The notes under the pieces are model-generated. The model was not told the origin of the DNA. It searched no databases and worked only from the letters and a program-made list of their open reading frames with translations. Below, one piece after another: positions 13,258 to 21,192 of a stretch of 23,396 bases of DNA; the stretch's first letter is position 1; the number at the start of each line of letters is the position of its first letter. The position numbers and the translations under genes are program-made. Source of the stretch: Fidelibacterota bacterium 46_43 (GTDB lineage Bacteria > Fidelibacterota > Fidelibacteria > Fidelibacterales > Fidelibacteraceae). The stretch spans positions 1-23,396 of the forward strand of contig LGGY01000131.1 of assembly GCA_001509335.1 (NCBI GenBank), written 5' to 3'.

Positions 13258-14678
13258 TTCCCAAAACAATATAAATACCCGTTTCGGGAACCAATATAGA
13301 CTTTATTCTCATGAACAACCGGCGTGGCTTCACAACCAAATGGTTGCGCATCCAGCCTTTTTAAACGGCCTTCGGGTGAGTATTCAAAAAGGTATATTCC
13401 CCAGTAGCCAGCTGTGATGATTCTGTTACCCACGATAAGTGGTGTCGAGATGGAAGGACCGATAAGTACCGAATCAAGAATGACAGGTTTGGGATACCAT
13501 GTGCTGCTGTCTGGCCCCAATACTTTATAAGGTTGTGTATTTTTATAATCGATGATGTATAAAAGGCTGTCCAAAGTATTGACAGCGGCAATATGGGGAT
13601 ATCCCTCCGGCCGGGTGTGGTCATTGACGGATGCACTCCCGATAATTCCGCCTTTCCATTCAGCCACTACGGCATTCCCTACAGGCAGAAACCATTCCAC
13701 GCAGGACGAATCGGGAGATTTTCGGGGGTTCAGTTTCATCACCCCCCCCTTCCCGGGGATGTACTGTTTCTCAAGTGTCACCAGTAAACAACTATCTGAT
13801 GTAACTACCGGTGTTCCGTCCATGTCACTGCCGGTGATAAAATCCCAGTCTATCTGACGGTTTTTTAAATGGTATCCATAGACATGCCCTGATCCGGATG
13901 TGATATAAATATGGTCTCCCAGAAGACAAGGAGAACTCTCCGTGACCAGATTTAAGCCATGGGAACGGGTATCTTCCCGGGCATAAAGCCGGTGTGATTC
14001 CAGAATGCGTGGTTGAAGAAAACCATCCCGCATTTCCGCCTGTTCCGGCCGGGGATCAAACACAATGAATTGTCCGTTTTCCAAACCTAAATATGCCAGG
14101 GAGTCTACGATAAGTGCTGAGCCGTCCACATCCCGGCTGTAACTGGCAAAAAAGGGAACATTCATTTTCCACAAAGCTTTACCCGTATGATAATCGATGG
14201 CCTGATAACTGGTAATGATGGGATGATCCAGATATTTATTCAGTCCCAGCCGGCTTCCCTGCAGAATGATCAGCTGATCCTTGTCCGGAGACACATACAA
14301 AGTCCCCGTCCCTTTGATCACATCATCAAAAGCATATTCCCAGATCAATTCTCCATCAGAAGCCCGGATCTTTTTCAGGTGATGATCATACGCACCCTGA
14401 ATAATGTATAAGGTATCTTCCGTCTCCACCAGTAATGGCTGGCCGGTCCATCCGCAGCCTTTCCAGGTCCGGTTTCCGGCCTTTCGGGACAATGTGGTTT
14501 CCCCTTCTCCCAGGTAGAAGGACCATTGCAGCTCAAGGCGGTCAGGTGCCCTGTTCCCGTAAACATTGCGACCGGGGCTCCCTAAAAATGTGCTGTTGAT
14601 CAGTGAATCTTGCTCCCTTCCCCGGAGGGGACTGACAAGCATCAACCACAAGATAAGAAAGGTAAAACCATAGTGCAT
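13254..14678 (-). CDS. Exported PQQ-type beta-propeller protein
   Basis: This 474-residue protein has an N-terminal signal peptide (MHYGFTFLILWLMLVSPLRG, cleavage near 20). Repeated blade-like units follow: LLVETEDTLYIIQGAYDHHL, KKIRASDGELIWEYAF, AIDYHTGKALWKMNVP, SSPCLLGDHIYITSGSGHVY, YHLKNRQIDWDF, TPVVTSDSCLLV, STPLIVGNRIITAGYWG and TPVVHENKVYIGSRNGYLY. This alternation of 'P.v..d.vy.gs..G.l.a.d..tG...W' marks the PQQ-like/BamB-type beta-propeller fold. No quinoprotein dehydrogenase active-site features are seen, so it is more likely a binding or scaffold protein than an enzyme. There is no lipobox, so it is not BamB in the usual form. No SD precedes the ATG. Its TAG overlaps the TAA of the M23 gene (bases 13254-13257). 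Confidence 0.82.
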   Translation of the reverse strand: MHYGFTFLILWLMLVSPLRGREQDSLINSTFLGSPGRNVYGNRAPDRLELQWSFYLGEGETTLSRKAGNRTWKGCGWTGQPLLVETEDTLYIIQGAYDHHLKKIRASDGELIWEYAFDDVIKGTGTLYVSPDKDQLIILQGSRLGLNKYLDHPIITSYQAIDYHTGKALWKMNVPFFASYSRDVDGSALIVDSLAYLGLENGQFIVFDPRPEQAEMRDGFLQPRILESHRLYAREDTRSHGLNLVTESSPCLLGDHIYITSGSGHVYGYHLKNRQIDWDFITGSDMDGTPVVTSDSCLLVTLEKQYIPGKGGVMKLNPRKSPDSSCVEWFLPVGNAVVAEWKGGIIGSASVNDHTRPEGYPHIAAVNTLDSLLYIIDYKNTQPYKVLGPDSSTWYPKPVILDSVLIGPSISTPLIVGNRIITAGYWGIYLFEYSPEGRLKRLDAQPFGCEATPVVHENKVYIGSRNGYLYCFGN

Positions 14679-14733
14679 AAAATGAAGCTAATGAGTTTTA
14701 TTATCTTTCTTCAACATAAAAAAGGATAATCGG

Positions 14734-14761
14734 CTGATTTTGTCACTCCTTCCCCTTAAAT
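14734..14761 (+). promoter_or_regulatory. Weak candidate promoter ending close to the gmhB ATG
   Basis: CTGATT at 14734-14739 and TTAAAT at 14756-14761 are separated by 16 bases. Each is a partial match (three and four of six). If used, transcription would begin at about 14768, at the gmhB start codon, which has no SD. The element lies in the 90-base divergent gap between the beta-propeller gene and gmhB. Listed mainly because it repeats the geometry seen at 12285-12322 and 22362-22400. Confidence 0.2.
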
Positions 14762-14768
14762 TCCGCTT

Positions 14769-15317
14769 ATGAAAATATCTGTTGTTTTTCTGGACAGGGA
14801 CGGTGTGCTGAATGAAGACAGAGATGAGTATATCCGTACCGTCCGGGATGTGAAGGTTTATACGTATGTTCCGGAAGCCATTCTGCAACTGACACGGCAT
14901 GCCCTTAGCGTCATTATCATCAGCAATCAGTCCGGTATAAACCGAAACTATTTTTCCCGGGAAACGGCAGAGAAAATATTTGATAAGGTTATTCAGACTG
15001 CTGAATCTTCCGGTGGGAGAATCACGGATTATTATTATTGTCCCCATACCCCTGAAGAGAGATGTTCCTGCAGGAAACCCCGAACCGGAATGATTCATCA
15101 AGCGGTTGTCGATCATCGTATCTCTTTGGATGAAGCGCTGATGGTGGGGGACAGCCATTCAGATTATGAAACCGCCCGGAGTGCCGGCATTCCCTTTATC
15201 CTGGTCCGGACCGGCAAGGGGAAAAAAACAGAAGAAGAATTGAAAACTGCGGATCCGGATCTGATGGTGGTAGATAACCTGAAAGATGCCGTTTCTTGGA
15301 TCGTGAGGAGAACCTGA
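14769..15317 (+). CDS. gmhB: D-glycero-D-manno-heptose 1,7-bisphosphate 7-phosphatase (HAD-IIIA)
   Basis: This 182-residue HAD phosphatase is the normal length for GmhB. Motif I is FLDRDG with nucleophile D9 and D11. Motif II is SNQSG at 52-56, motif III is Lys103 in CRKPRTGM, and motif IV is GDSHSD with D128. A zinc knuckle made of C91, H93, C99 and C101 (CPHTPEERCSC) is specific to the GmhB branch rather than to ordinary HAD hydrolases. It removes the C7 phosphate during ADP-heptose synthesis for the LPS inner core or for glycosylation. No other heptose gene is in the window. No SD precedes ATG 14769. The stop TGA shares one base with the ddl ATG (TGATG), so ddl translation is coupled. A histidinol-phosphatase-like specificity is a less likely alternative. 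Confidence 0.88.
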   Translation: MKISVVFLDRDGVLNEDRDEYIRTVRDVKVYTYVPEAILQLTRHALSVIIISNQSGINRNYFSRETAEKIFDKVIQTAESSGGRITDYYYCPHTPEERCSCRKPRTGMIHQAVVDHRISLDEALMVGDSHSDYETARSAGIPFILVRTGKGKKTEEELKTADPDLMVVDNLKDAVSWIVRRT

Positions 15318-16333
15318 TGAATATTTGTGTCTTGCTGGGCGGTGCTTCACCGGAACGGAATGTTTCCATCACCAGTGGAAAAGCAGTGGGACAGGCTCTG
15401 ACATCTCTGGGCCATGCCGTTTTTTATGTTGATCCTTCTACTCCCTGGGATCAAATGGACCGGTTCCGCAACATGCTGGAAACCTTTGATGTGACGGATA
15501 ATCATTTTGATGATATGGCACACCGGGATGAAAGGGTCTTTATAGATCATATCCATGAACTGAAGGCTCTGAGAACCAATGTGGTTTTTAATGCCCTTCA
15601 TGGGGGAACTGGCGAAAACGGCATAATTGCGGCAATCCTGGAAATGGCCGGAATTCCTTACACCGGATCCGGCCCACTGGCATCTGCCCTGGCCATGGAT
15701 AAATACCTTTCGAAAGTGCTTGCGGAAAAGGCAGGTGTTCAAACAGGGCGTGTTGTCAGGATTACCGGAGAAACACAGATCAATCCGGATAGCCTGACCT
15801 TTCCCCTGGTGATAAAACCCAACAGTGCCGGATCTTCCGTAGGACTTCATGTTTTGATGGAACCCTGTGATATCCGTCCATTGGTAAAGGATGCCCTGAT
15901 CTATGACCCGGTGATTCTGGCGGAAGAATATATTTCGGGACAGGAGCTTACGGTGCCTGTTGTAGGTGGTGAAGCGTTTCCCCTTATTGAAATTCTTCCG
16001 GAAGGGGGTGTGTATACCTTTGAAACAAAGTACACCTCAGGAAAAAGCCGTTATCGGGTACCGGCACCCCTGACGGATGAGGTTACCCAATCCCTGAAAG
16101 AGAAAGCGATACGCATTTGGGATATTCTGGGCCTTGAAAGTTATGCCCGGATTGATTTCAGATTGAAAGACGGCCATGAAGCGTATTTTCTGGAGGCTAA
16201 CTCCCTGCCCGGCATGACGGCTACCAGTCTTTTGCCAAAATCAGCCAACGTCATGGGAATGGATTTTCCCGCCCTGACGGATTGGATCGTCAGGGATGCC
16301 CTGAAACGTTTTGAAAAAAAGGAAAAATCATGA
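15317..16333 (+). CDS. ddl: D-alanine--D-alanine ligase
   Basis: This 338-residue ATP-grasp ligase joins two D-alanines to make the peptidoglycan precursor dipeptide in the cytoplasm. It has the N-terminal GGASPERNVS motif (9-18), FNALHGGTGENG around 90-101, the ATP-binding stretch FPLVIKPNSAGSSVG, and the C-terminal metal and substrate region YARIDFR ... FLEANSLPGMTATSLLPKSA. Family members usually read 'EvNt.PGMT..S..P', so all key positions are kept, with Ala in EAN the only slight variant. ATG 15317 overlaps the gmhB stop by one base and has GAGGAG at 15305-15310 six bases upstream; a TTG at 15296 is the only longer option and is unlikely. The stop overlaps the cysS start (ATGA). Confidence 0.95.
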   Translation: MNICVLLGGASPERNVSITSGKAVGQALTSLGHAVFYVDPSTPWDQMDRFRNMLETFDVTDNHFDDMAHRDERVFIDHIHELKALRTNVVFNALHGGTGENGIIAAILEMAGIPYTGSGPLASALAMDKYLSKVLAEKAGVQTGRVVRITGETQINPDSLTFPLVIKPNSAGSSVGLHVLMEPCDIRPLVKDALIYDPVILAEEYISGQELTVPVVGGEAFPLIEILPEGGVYTFETKYTSGKSRYRVPAPLTDEVTQSLKEKAIRIWDILGLESYARIDFRLKDGHEAYFLEANSLPGMTATSLLPKSANVMGMDFPALTDWIVRDALKRFEKKEKS

Positions 16334-17745
16334 GCATGGTTTTTTACAACACACTTACACGGAAAAAAGAAGCCTTCATCCCTCTGGAAAAAGGTGTTGT
16401 AAAGATGTATACCTGTGGCCCTACGGTATATAATCATGCCCATATCGGCAATTTCAGGGCTTATATTTTTGAGGATCAGCTAAAGCGTTACCTGAAATAT
16501 AAGGGATTCAGTGTCACCCAGGTGATGAACATTACGGATGTGGACGATAAAATCATCCGGAATTGTTCAGAAAAAAAGATGCCTCTTGAGGAATATACCC
16601 GGCCCTTTAAAGAGTCATTCTTCAAAGACCTGGACATTTTGAATATTGACAAGGCAGAGGTTTTTCCGGCTGCAACGAAACATATCGGGGATATGGTAAA
16701 GTTGATCCAGTCTCTGTTGGATAAAGGATTGGCCTATCGTACAGACGACGGAAACATTTTTTTTAAGATTACGGCTTTTCCCCGTTACGGGCGGTTACAG
16801 AACCTGAACCCGGAAAACCTCCGGAGCGGAGGCCGGGTGGAGAATGATGAATACGAAAAGGAATCGGTACACGATTTTGCCTTGTGGAAGGCCTGGAAAC
16901 CGGAAGATGGTGAGGTCTGTTGGAATACACCCCTGGGGAAAGGTCGCCCCGGCTGGCATATCGAATGTTCCGCCATGTCCATGAAATACCTGGGAGAGAC
17001 ATTTGATATACATACGGGCGGGGTGGACAATATATTTCCCCATCATGAGAATGAAATCGCCCAGAGCGAGGGAGCCACAGGCAAACCCTTTGCCCGGTAT
17101 TGGCTCCATTGCGAGCACCTGCTTTGGGATGGGGAAAAAATGAGTAAATCTCTGGGAAATATGATGTATATCCGGGGTTTGACAGATAAAGGCTATTCCC
17201 CCACGGCTATTCGCTATGCCCTGCTTTCCACCCATTATCGCCAAAAGCTGAATTTCAGTCTAACACTTCTGGATCAATCAGAAAAATCCCTCAAACGGGT
17301 GGATGATTTCCTTTTTGAACTTGACCAGATTCATAAGGAAGGGCCAGTCCATGAAATGGTAAAAAAAGAAGTAGACCGGATGCTGGGAAAATTTGAAGAC
17401 GCCATGGACGACGATCTGAACATTTCTCCGGCGCTGGCATCTGTATTTGAAATGATCCGCAGGATCAACCGGATAAAAACAGATGTCCCGATAACTGATG
17501 GTGATAAGGAAAGCATTTTAGCGGCATTGAAAAAAGTGGATCAGGTTTTAGGTGTTATTTTTTCCGGGAATCACCAAAAGTCTGCCGAATTGTCTGACGA
17601 GTCCATTGAAGCCCGGATTGCCGAACGGGATGAAGCCAGGAAAAACAGGGACTGGGCCAGGGCGGATGTCATCCGGGATGAATTGCTCAAGGCCGGTATT
17701 GAACTCATCGACCGGAAAGAAGGAACAACCTTCCGGCGGAAATAA
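16330..17745 (+). CDS. cysS: Cysteinyl-tRNA synthetase
   Basis: This 471-residue class I aminoacyl-tRNA synthetase charges tRNA-Cys. The HIGH motif appears as HIGN at 38-41 after YTCGPTVYNHA; the KMSKS loop is at 270-274. Zinc ligands specific to CysRS are present: C29, C213 in WHIECSAM, H238 and E242 in FPHHENEIAQSE. The DALR-type helical domain (~325-420) and the terminal ARNRDW-like segment (RDEARKNRDWARADVIRDEL) are typical. Length is normal for bacteria. ATG 16330 has AAGGA at 16319-16323 six bases upstream and overlaps the ddl TGA; an in-frame ATG two codons later is possible. It is the last gene of the gmhB-ddl-cysS unit and is followed by a strong terminator. Confidence 0.97.
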   Translation: MSMVFYNTLTRKKEAFIPLEKGVVKMYTCGPTVYNHAHIGNFRAYIFEDQLKRYLKYKGFSVTQVMNITDVDDKIIRNCSEKKMPLEEYTRPFKESFFKDLDILNIDKAEVFPAATKHIGDMVKLIQSLLDKGLAYRTDDGNIFFKITAFPRYGRLQNLNPENLRSGGRVENDEYEKESVHDFALWKAWKPEDGEVCWNTPLGKGRPGWHIECSAMSMKYLGETFDIHTGGVDNIFPHHENEIAQSEGATGKPFARYWLHCEHLLWDGEKMSKSLGNMMYIRGLTDKGYSPTAIRYALLSTHYRQKLNFSLTLLDQSEKSLKRVDDFLFELDQIHKEGPVHEMVKKEVDRMLGKFEDAMDDDLNISPALASVFEMIRRINRIKTDVPITDGDKESILAALKKVDQVLGVIFSGNHQKSAELSDESIEARIAERDEARKNRDWARADVIRDELLKAGIELIDRKEGTTFRRK

Positions 17746-17764
17746 AATTAAATCATCTTTAAAT

Positions 17765-17794
17765 AAAAAAGGGCGGTTAAAACCGCCCTTTTTT
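17765..17794. terminator. Bidirectional intrinsic terminator between cysS and the outer-membrane protein gene
   Basis: GGGCGGTT at 17771-17778 and AACCGCCC at 17781-17788 form a perfect GC-rich stem. It is flanked by six A on the left (17765-17770) and six T on the right (17789-17794), so a U-tract follows the hairpin whichever strand is transcribed. It lies 20 bases after the cysS stop and 18 bases past the end of the convergent gene at 17812, so one element can end both units. Confidence 0.93.
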
Positions 17795-17811
17795 GTTGGG
17801 TTTACAAATTT

Positions 17812-18966
17812 TTATTTAAACATAATTCCCAAACCAAGGGTGAACACCTGATAATCGCCCACCAGGGCAAATTCGGCATTGACGAAAGTCAACGGAAGGG
17901 GCTGAAGGGTTACACCGGCATTCATGCGGAATGTATTTTCCCCTTCCAGATCAAAAGAGATTTCCTGGTCTTGATCAATACCCGGAATGGTTCCGGCCGG
18001 AATGGTATAGGCCAGGTTGATGGTAGTCTGATCATACCCTGCGCCAATGTAGGGTGTAATCTTGATGATGGGAATGGGTAAACGTTTACCAAGTTCAGCA
18101 TGGTAATTGATATTTGTGGCTTCCAGAATATCTCCGACTTTCAGGACCTGATAGAAGGCACCGACGGAGACATCCAGAATGGGGACCGGCAGGTTTTTCC
18201 GCAAACCGGCACCATACATGGAGAACTTCCCGAATTCCTCGCTGATTTCAAATTTGGGAACGTAGCGTGCCTGCACTTCGATTCCAAAGGGAACACGGAC
18301 ATTGGCCTGGAGGCCTGCAGTGGGGACAAATTCAAGTCCAAGTCCGCCGGGGAATTGAAAATCAGGGGCGATGTTATCCAGATTTCCGTTGAGAAAATTC
18401 ATGATGGATGGTTGCAGATAGGTATCTACATCACCTTCGGACATGCCCTGTTCTTCCACAAGCTGAGTTCTGAGGGCTATGTAGACTTCATTGGGTGTGC
18501 GGGTGGAAAGCAATACACCCTCTTCCTGGTCGCTGGCAATGGTGGGTGTTTCTGTTATGCCGCCGTTGTCGTAAATGTCATTGAATGTCAGGGTCACATC
18601 ATCCGGTTGAAGTTCAGCCGGAAGCATTGAAATACCGGACATGGAACTCAGGGGAAAGGTGATGGTGTTTTCCAACATGGAATATTTAAACATCATGGCG
18701 CCATCGGGGACGGCCACCGCGTTCACAACCAGTCCTACATCCAGACCGATGGGTAATGGAAGCGTACCTGTTTCTGTGGATGCTTTACGATATAATCCGC
18801 TGTTTATGCCGGCGCCAAACCCTGTTACCAATGGCTGTACATAACCCCTGGCATTCTCACCCAGCATTTTTTGAAGGCTTTCTTCAAGGCTTTGGGCCTG
18901 CAAACGGGAGACAGGCATCAGCAAAGCCAGGATAAGTACCATTCCGATCACATTTTTTAAACGCAT
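17812..18966 (-). CDS. Probable outer-membrane beta-barrel protein, DUF6588-like
   Basis: This 384-residue protein has a signal peptide (MRLKNVIGMVLILALLMPVS, cleavage probably after LQA near 24). Most of the mature part alternates polar and hydrophobic residues in strand-length segments (GLQANVRVPFGIEVQARYVP, then FGKFSMYGAGLRKNLPV, LDVSVGAFYQVLKVG, IKITPYIGAGYDQTTINLAY). It ends FTLGLGIMFK, the amphipathic terminal strand expected of an outer-membrane barrel. NARGYVQPLVTGFGAGINSGLY near the N-terminus resembles the family I know as DUF6588, described from Bacteroidetes, with unknown function. AAGGAG six bases upstream supports ATG 18966. A promoter-like pair lies about 40-70 bases upstream and the bidirectional terminator lies downstream, so it looks like a single-gene unit. 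Confidence 0.8.
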   Translation of the reverse strand: MRLKNVIGMVLILALLMPVSRLQAQSLEESLQKMLGENARGYVQPLVTGFGAGINSGLYRKASTETGTLPLPIGLDVGLVVNAVAVPDGAMMFKYSMLENTITFPLSSMSGISMLPAELQPDDVTLTFNDIYDNGGITETPTIASDQEEGVLLSTRTPNEVYIALRTQLVEEQGMSEGDVDTYLQPSIMNFLNGNLDNIAPDFQFPGGLGLEFVPTAGLQANVRVPFGIEVQARYVPKFEISEEFGKFSMYGAGLRKNLPVPILDVSVGAFYQVLKVGDILEATNINYHAELGKRLPIPIIKITPYIGAGYDQTTINLAYTIPAGTIPGIDQDQEISFDLEGENTFRMNAGVTLQPLPLTFVNAEFALVGDYQVFTLGLGIMFK

Positions 18967-19007
18967 TGTTCACTCCTTAATTTTTAATATCCCCTCATTA
19001 TTTCTTA

Positions 19008-19037
19008 AATGTAAGAGAAATCGGGTATCATAATCAA
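19008..19037 (-). promoter_or_regulatory. Candidate promoter of the outer-membrane protein gene
   Basis: On the minus strand TTGATT (19037-19032) and TACATT (19013-19008) are 18 bases apart, each matching four of six consensus positions. The predicted leader of about 35 bases contains the AAGGAG ribosome site. The 103-base gap 18967-19069 is AT-rich and otherwise empty. TTGATT is the same -35-like hexamer seen at 12285. Confidence 0.3.
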
Positions 19038-19069
19038 AATTTTTTTATTTTCACCGGTGCCATCGTGAG

Positions 19070-20152
19070 TCAGGACACATATTGTTCAATTAATTTCACC
19101 AGATGAAGGAGTTTGGACTGTTCCGGAAGAGGAAGGTTACCGTTTGATTTACAGATTTTTTCAGCTTTTTCGATATAATTCAGGATGTTGTCGAGGTTCG
19201 GTGTTTCCGGATCCATCACCTGAAACATCTCTTTTAAGGATTTCAGGGATTCGGTATCGGCGGCACCTTTGGGGGTGTATGAAAAATATTCCCTGGGTGC
19301 CGTGGATAAATCCCGTAAAAGATAGGAAAAATAGAGGACAAGCCGGTTGATTTTGGGATAATCGAGTTTTTCGGCGGAATCAAAGAGGGTGTGATAAAAA
19401 TGGTTCCGGCCGGATGTGGCAAAAATGAAAGGTCGTCCCCGGTTTTTAAAGGCGATATAATTTCCTGATGGAGGAATAGCATGAATACCCATACGCCGGG
19501 GATAAATACTTTCGACGGATGTCTCCAGTTGGTTGAGAACCGGACCGATACCGCATTTTTCTCCGCCGATGAGGAAGAAAGAATCCATGATCTTCTCATG
19601 TGTCTCTGTGCCCAGACCGTGTCCCATCAGATCCAGAAAAACGGCTAAATCAATGGCATTCAATACCTCAGGATTGGTTTTGCAAAAGCGTTCCACACCC
19701 ATGTGGGGGGAGTTGAAAAAGGGGGGTTCTTCTGCGTCAAAACAGGCCACAAGGATACTTCGCCTGTTGGCTTGGGGTGGATCGGCGTGAAAATGTCCCG
19801 CTGCCCTGAGAATGATACCTACAGCCGCCGCGTTGTCATCGGCACCGGGATAATATCCCAGTTCGTCTTCGTCCAGGCCTAAATGGTCGTAATGGGCTTC
19901 AATCATGATATACCGGTTTTTTAACCGTCCTTGTCCGGGGATATATCCCAGAAGATTGGCGCCCTCAATATTTCCCTGTAATTGGGGAAGGGGCTGTATA
20001 TACGATTCACCATAAAAAGGGAGGATGCCCAAATCCTGCATCTGCTGAATGATGTATTGCTGTGCCCTTTTCCATCCCCTGGTTCCGGTCCGGCGACCGG
20101 CGCAATACCGGGATGCAAGATAGTGAATGATCTGAAGGGTGGAGTCGGCCAT
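19070..20152 (-). CDS. M28 family zinc peptidase (aminopeptidase-like)
   Basis: With ATG 20152 the protein has 360 residues. Counting from the longer GTG form (20167), the double-zinc site is complete: H92 and D94 in EAHYDHLG, D110/D111 in GADDNAA, the E146-E147 pair in FDAEEP, D179 in FLDLMGH, and H259 in HTLFDSAEKLD. These residues define M28 (leucine/aminopeptidase S or glutaminyl-cyclase-like) enzymes. Most relatives are exported, yet no signal peptide is visible here, so it may act in the cytoplasm. A C-terminal helical tail (~300-360) is extra. The start is uncertain: ATG 20152 has no SD, while GTG 20167 has GGGGGA four bases upstream. The gene lies back to back with rnz. Confidence 0.85.
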   Translation of the reverse strand: MADSTLQIIHYLASRYCAGRRTGTRGWKRAQQYIIQQMQDLGILPFYGESYIQPLPQLQGNIEGANLLGYIPGQGRLKNRYIMIEAHYDHLGLDEDELGYYPGADDNAAAVGIILRAAGHFHADPPQANRRSILVACFDAEEPPFFNSPHMGVERFCKTNPEVLNAIDLAVFLDLMGHGLGTETHEKIMDSFFLIGGEKCGIGPVLNQLETSVESIYPRRMGIHAIPPSGNYIAFKNRGRPFIFATSGRNHFYHTLFDSAEKLDYPKINRLVLYFSYLLRDLSTAPREYFSYTPKGAADTESLKSLKEMFQVMDPETPNLDNILNYIEKAEKICKSNGNLPLPEQSKLLHLVKLIEQYVS

Positions 20153-20250
20153 AGATAAAATATTCACGGAATCCCCCGGAATAGCAAGAAAATAATGTTC
20201 AATATTTTAAATCTGTGAGAATCCCGTTACATTTCAGTCAAATCATGACA

Positions 20251-21192
20251 ATGGAATTGAACATCCTGGGAACGGCTTCCCAACTGCCGACGACAAACCG
20301 GAATCACGGCGGCTACCTGTTGCGCTGGCAGGGAGAAAACATCCTCCTGGATCCGGGTGAAGGTATCCAGCGTCAGTGTGTGATAGGCGGCCTTTCCGTG
20401 CCGGCTATCCGGACTATTTGCATTTCCCATTTCCATGGGGATCACTGTCTGGGACTCCCGGGAATCATTCAACGGCTTTCCCTGGCAAAGGTGACTGAAC
20501 CGGTATCCATCATTTATCCCAGGGAAGGAGAGGATTTCTTAAAGAGACTTCTCACCTGTTCAGATTATCATCAGACTTTGTCCCTTCATCTTCTCCCCAT
20601 TTCCCGGGAAGGGATGGTTTATCAGGCCGGAAAGCTCCGGATTGAAGCCATTAAACTGAAACATCGGATTCCGGCCTATGGATTTCGGATCGTTCAGCCC
20701 GGTGGATTCCGCTTTGATAAGGAAAAGCTGATTGCTGCAGGCATTAAGGGAAAATCCGTTGGGATTTTGAAGGAAAAAGGTGAACTTCAGACAGAGAAGG
20801 GAATAATCACCCGGGAGAGTGTTTCAAAAACCATTCCGGACCGGGTTTTTACTTATGTGGCGGATACGGCGCCGGGAAATCATGTGAAACCCCTCATGGA
20901 TCATGCGGATCTGTTGCTGTGTGAAACTACCTTTATGGAAAATGAACGGGATCTTGCGGAAGCCTATGATCACTTAACCACAGGCACAGCAGCCAAAGCA
21001 GCCCTTGATAACCAGGTTGCTTTTCTCATCGCGACCCATTTTTCGGAACGTTACCGGAATACCCGCGTTATTGAAAAAGAACTTCGGGAGGTTTTTCCCC
21101 GAAGTTATGCCGCCGAGGATCTGACCCGCTTCAGCCTGGTGTTGAAGACAAAGACACTCAATGTAGAAACTCTAAGGAAAAAGAATGGATAA
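20251..21192 (+). CDS. rnz: Ribonuclease Z (tRNA 3'-processing endonuclease)
   Basis: This 313-residue metallo-beta-lactamase-fold nuclease removes the 3' trailer of tRNA precursors. The metal-binding motif is SHFHGDH (H60, H62, D64, H65) followed by CLGLPG, typical of RNase Z. HRIPAYGFRI supplies H138, YVADTAPG supplies D205, LLLCETTFM and YDHLTTGTAAKAA with H241 form the AxDxHxT-like region, and ATHFSERY supplies H263. The length fits the short bacterial form. I chose ATG 20251 because the protein then begins MELNILGTAS, as family members do; ATG 20245 and GTG 20215 are in-frame alternatives. None has an SD. It is first in a plus-strand unit: the dCMP deaminase gene overlaps its end by eight bases. 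Confidence 0.92.
   Translation: MELNILGTASQLPTTNRNHGGYLLRWQGENILLDPGEGIQRQCVIGGLSVPAIRTICISHFHGDHCLGLPGIIQRLSLAKVTEPVSIIYPREGEDFLKRLLTCSDYHQTLSLHLLPISREGMVYQAGKLRIEAIKLKHRIPAYGFRIVQPGGFRFDKEKLIAAGIKGKSVGILKEKGELQTEKGIITRESVSKTIPDRVFTYVADTAPGNHVKPLMDHADLLLCETTFMENERDLAEAYDHLTTGTAAKAALDNQVAFLIATHFSERYRNTRVIEKELREVFPRSYAAEDLTRFSLVLKTKTLNVETLRKKNG

Noticed and set aside
15347..15850. Minus-strand open frame of 167 codons opposite ddl.
   Set aside because: ddl is certain on the other strand and the translation resembles nothing.
18100..18630. Plus-strand open frame of 176 codons opposite the outer-membrane protein gene.
   Set aside because: The minus-strand gene has a signal peptide, SD and barrel features; the plus frame has none of these.
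19040..19069. CACCGGTG palindrome downstream of the M28 peptidase gene as a terminator.
   Set aside because: It is a loop-less 8-base palindrome and is followed on the minus strand by A-rich rather than T-rich sequence.
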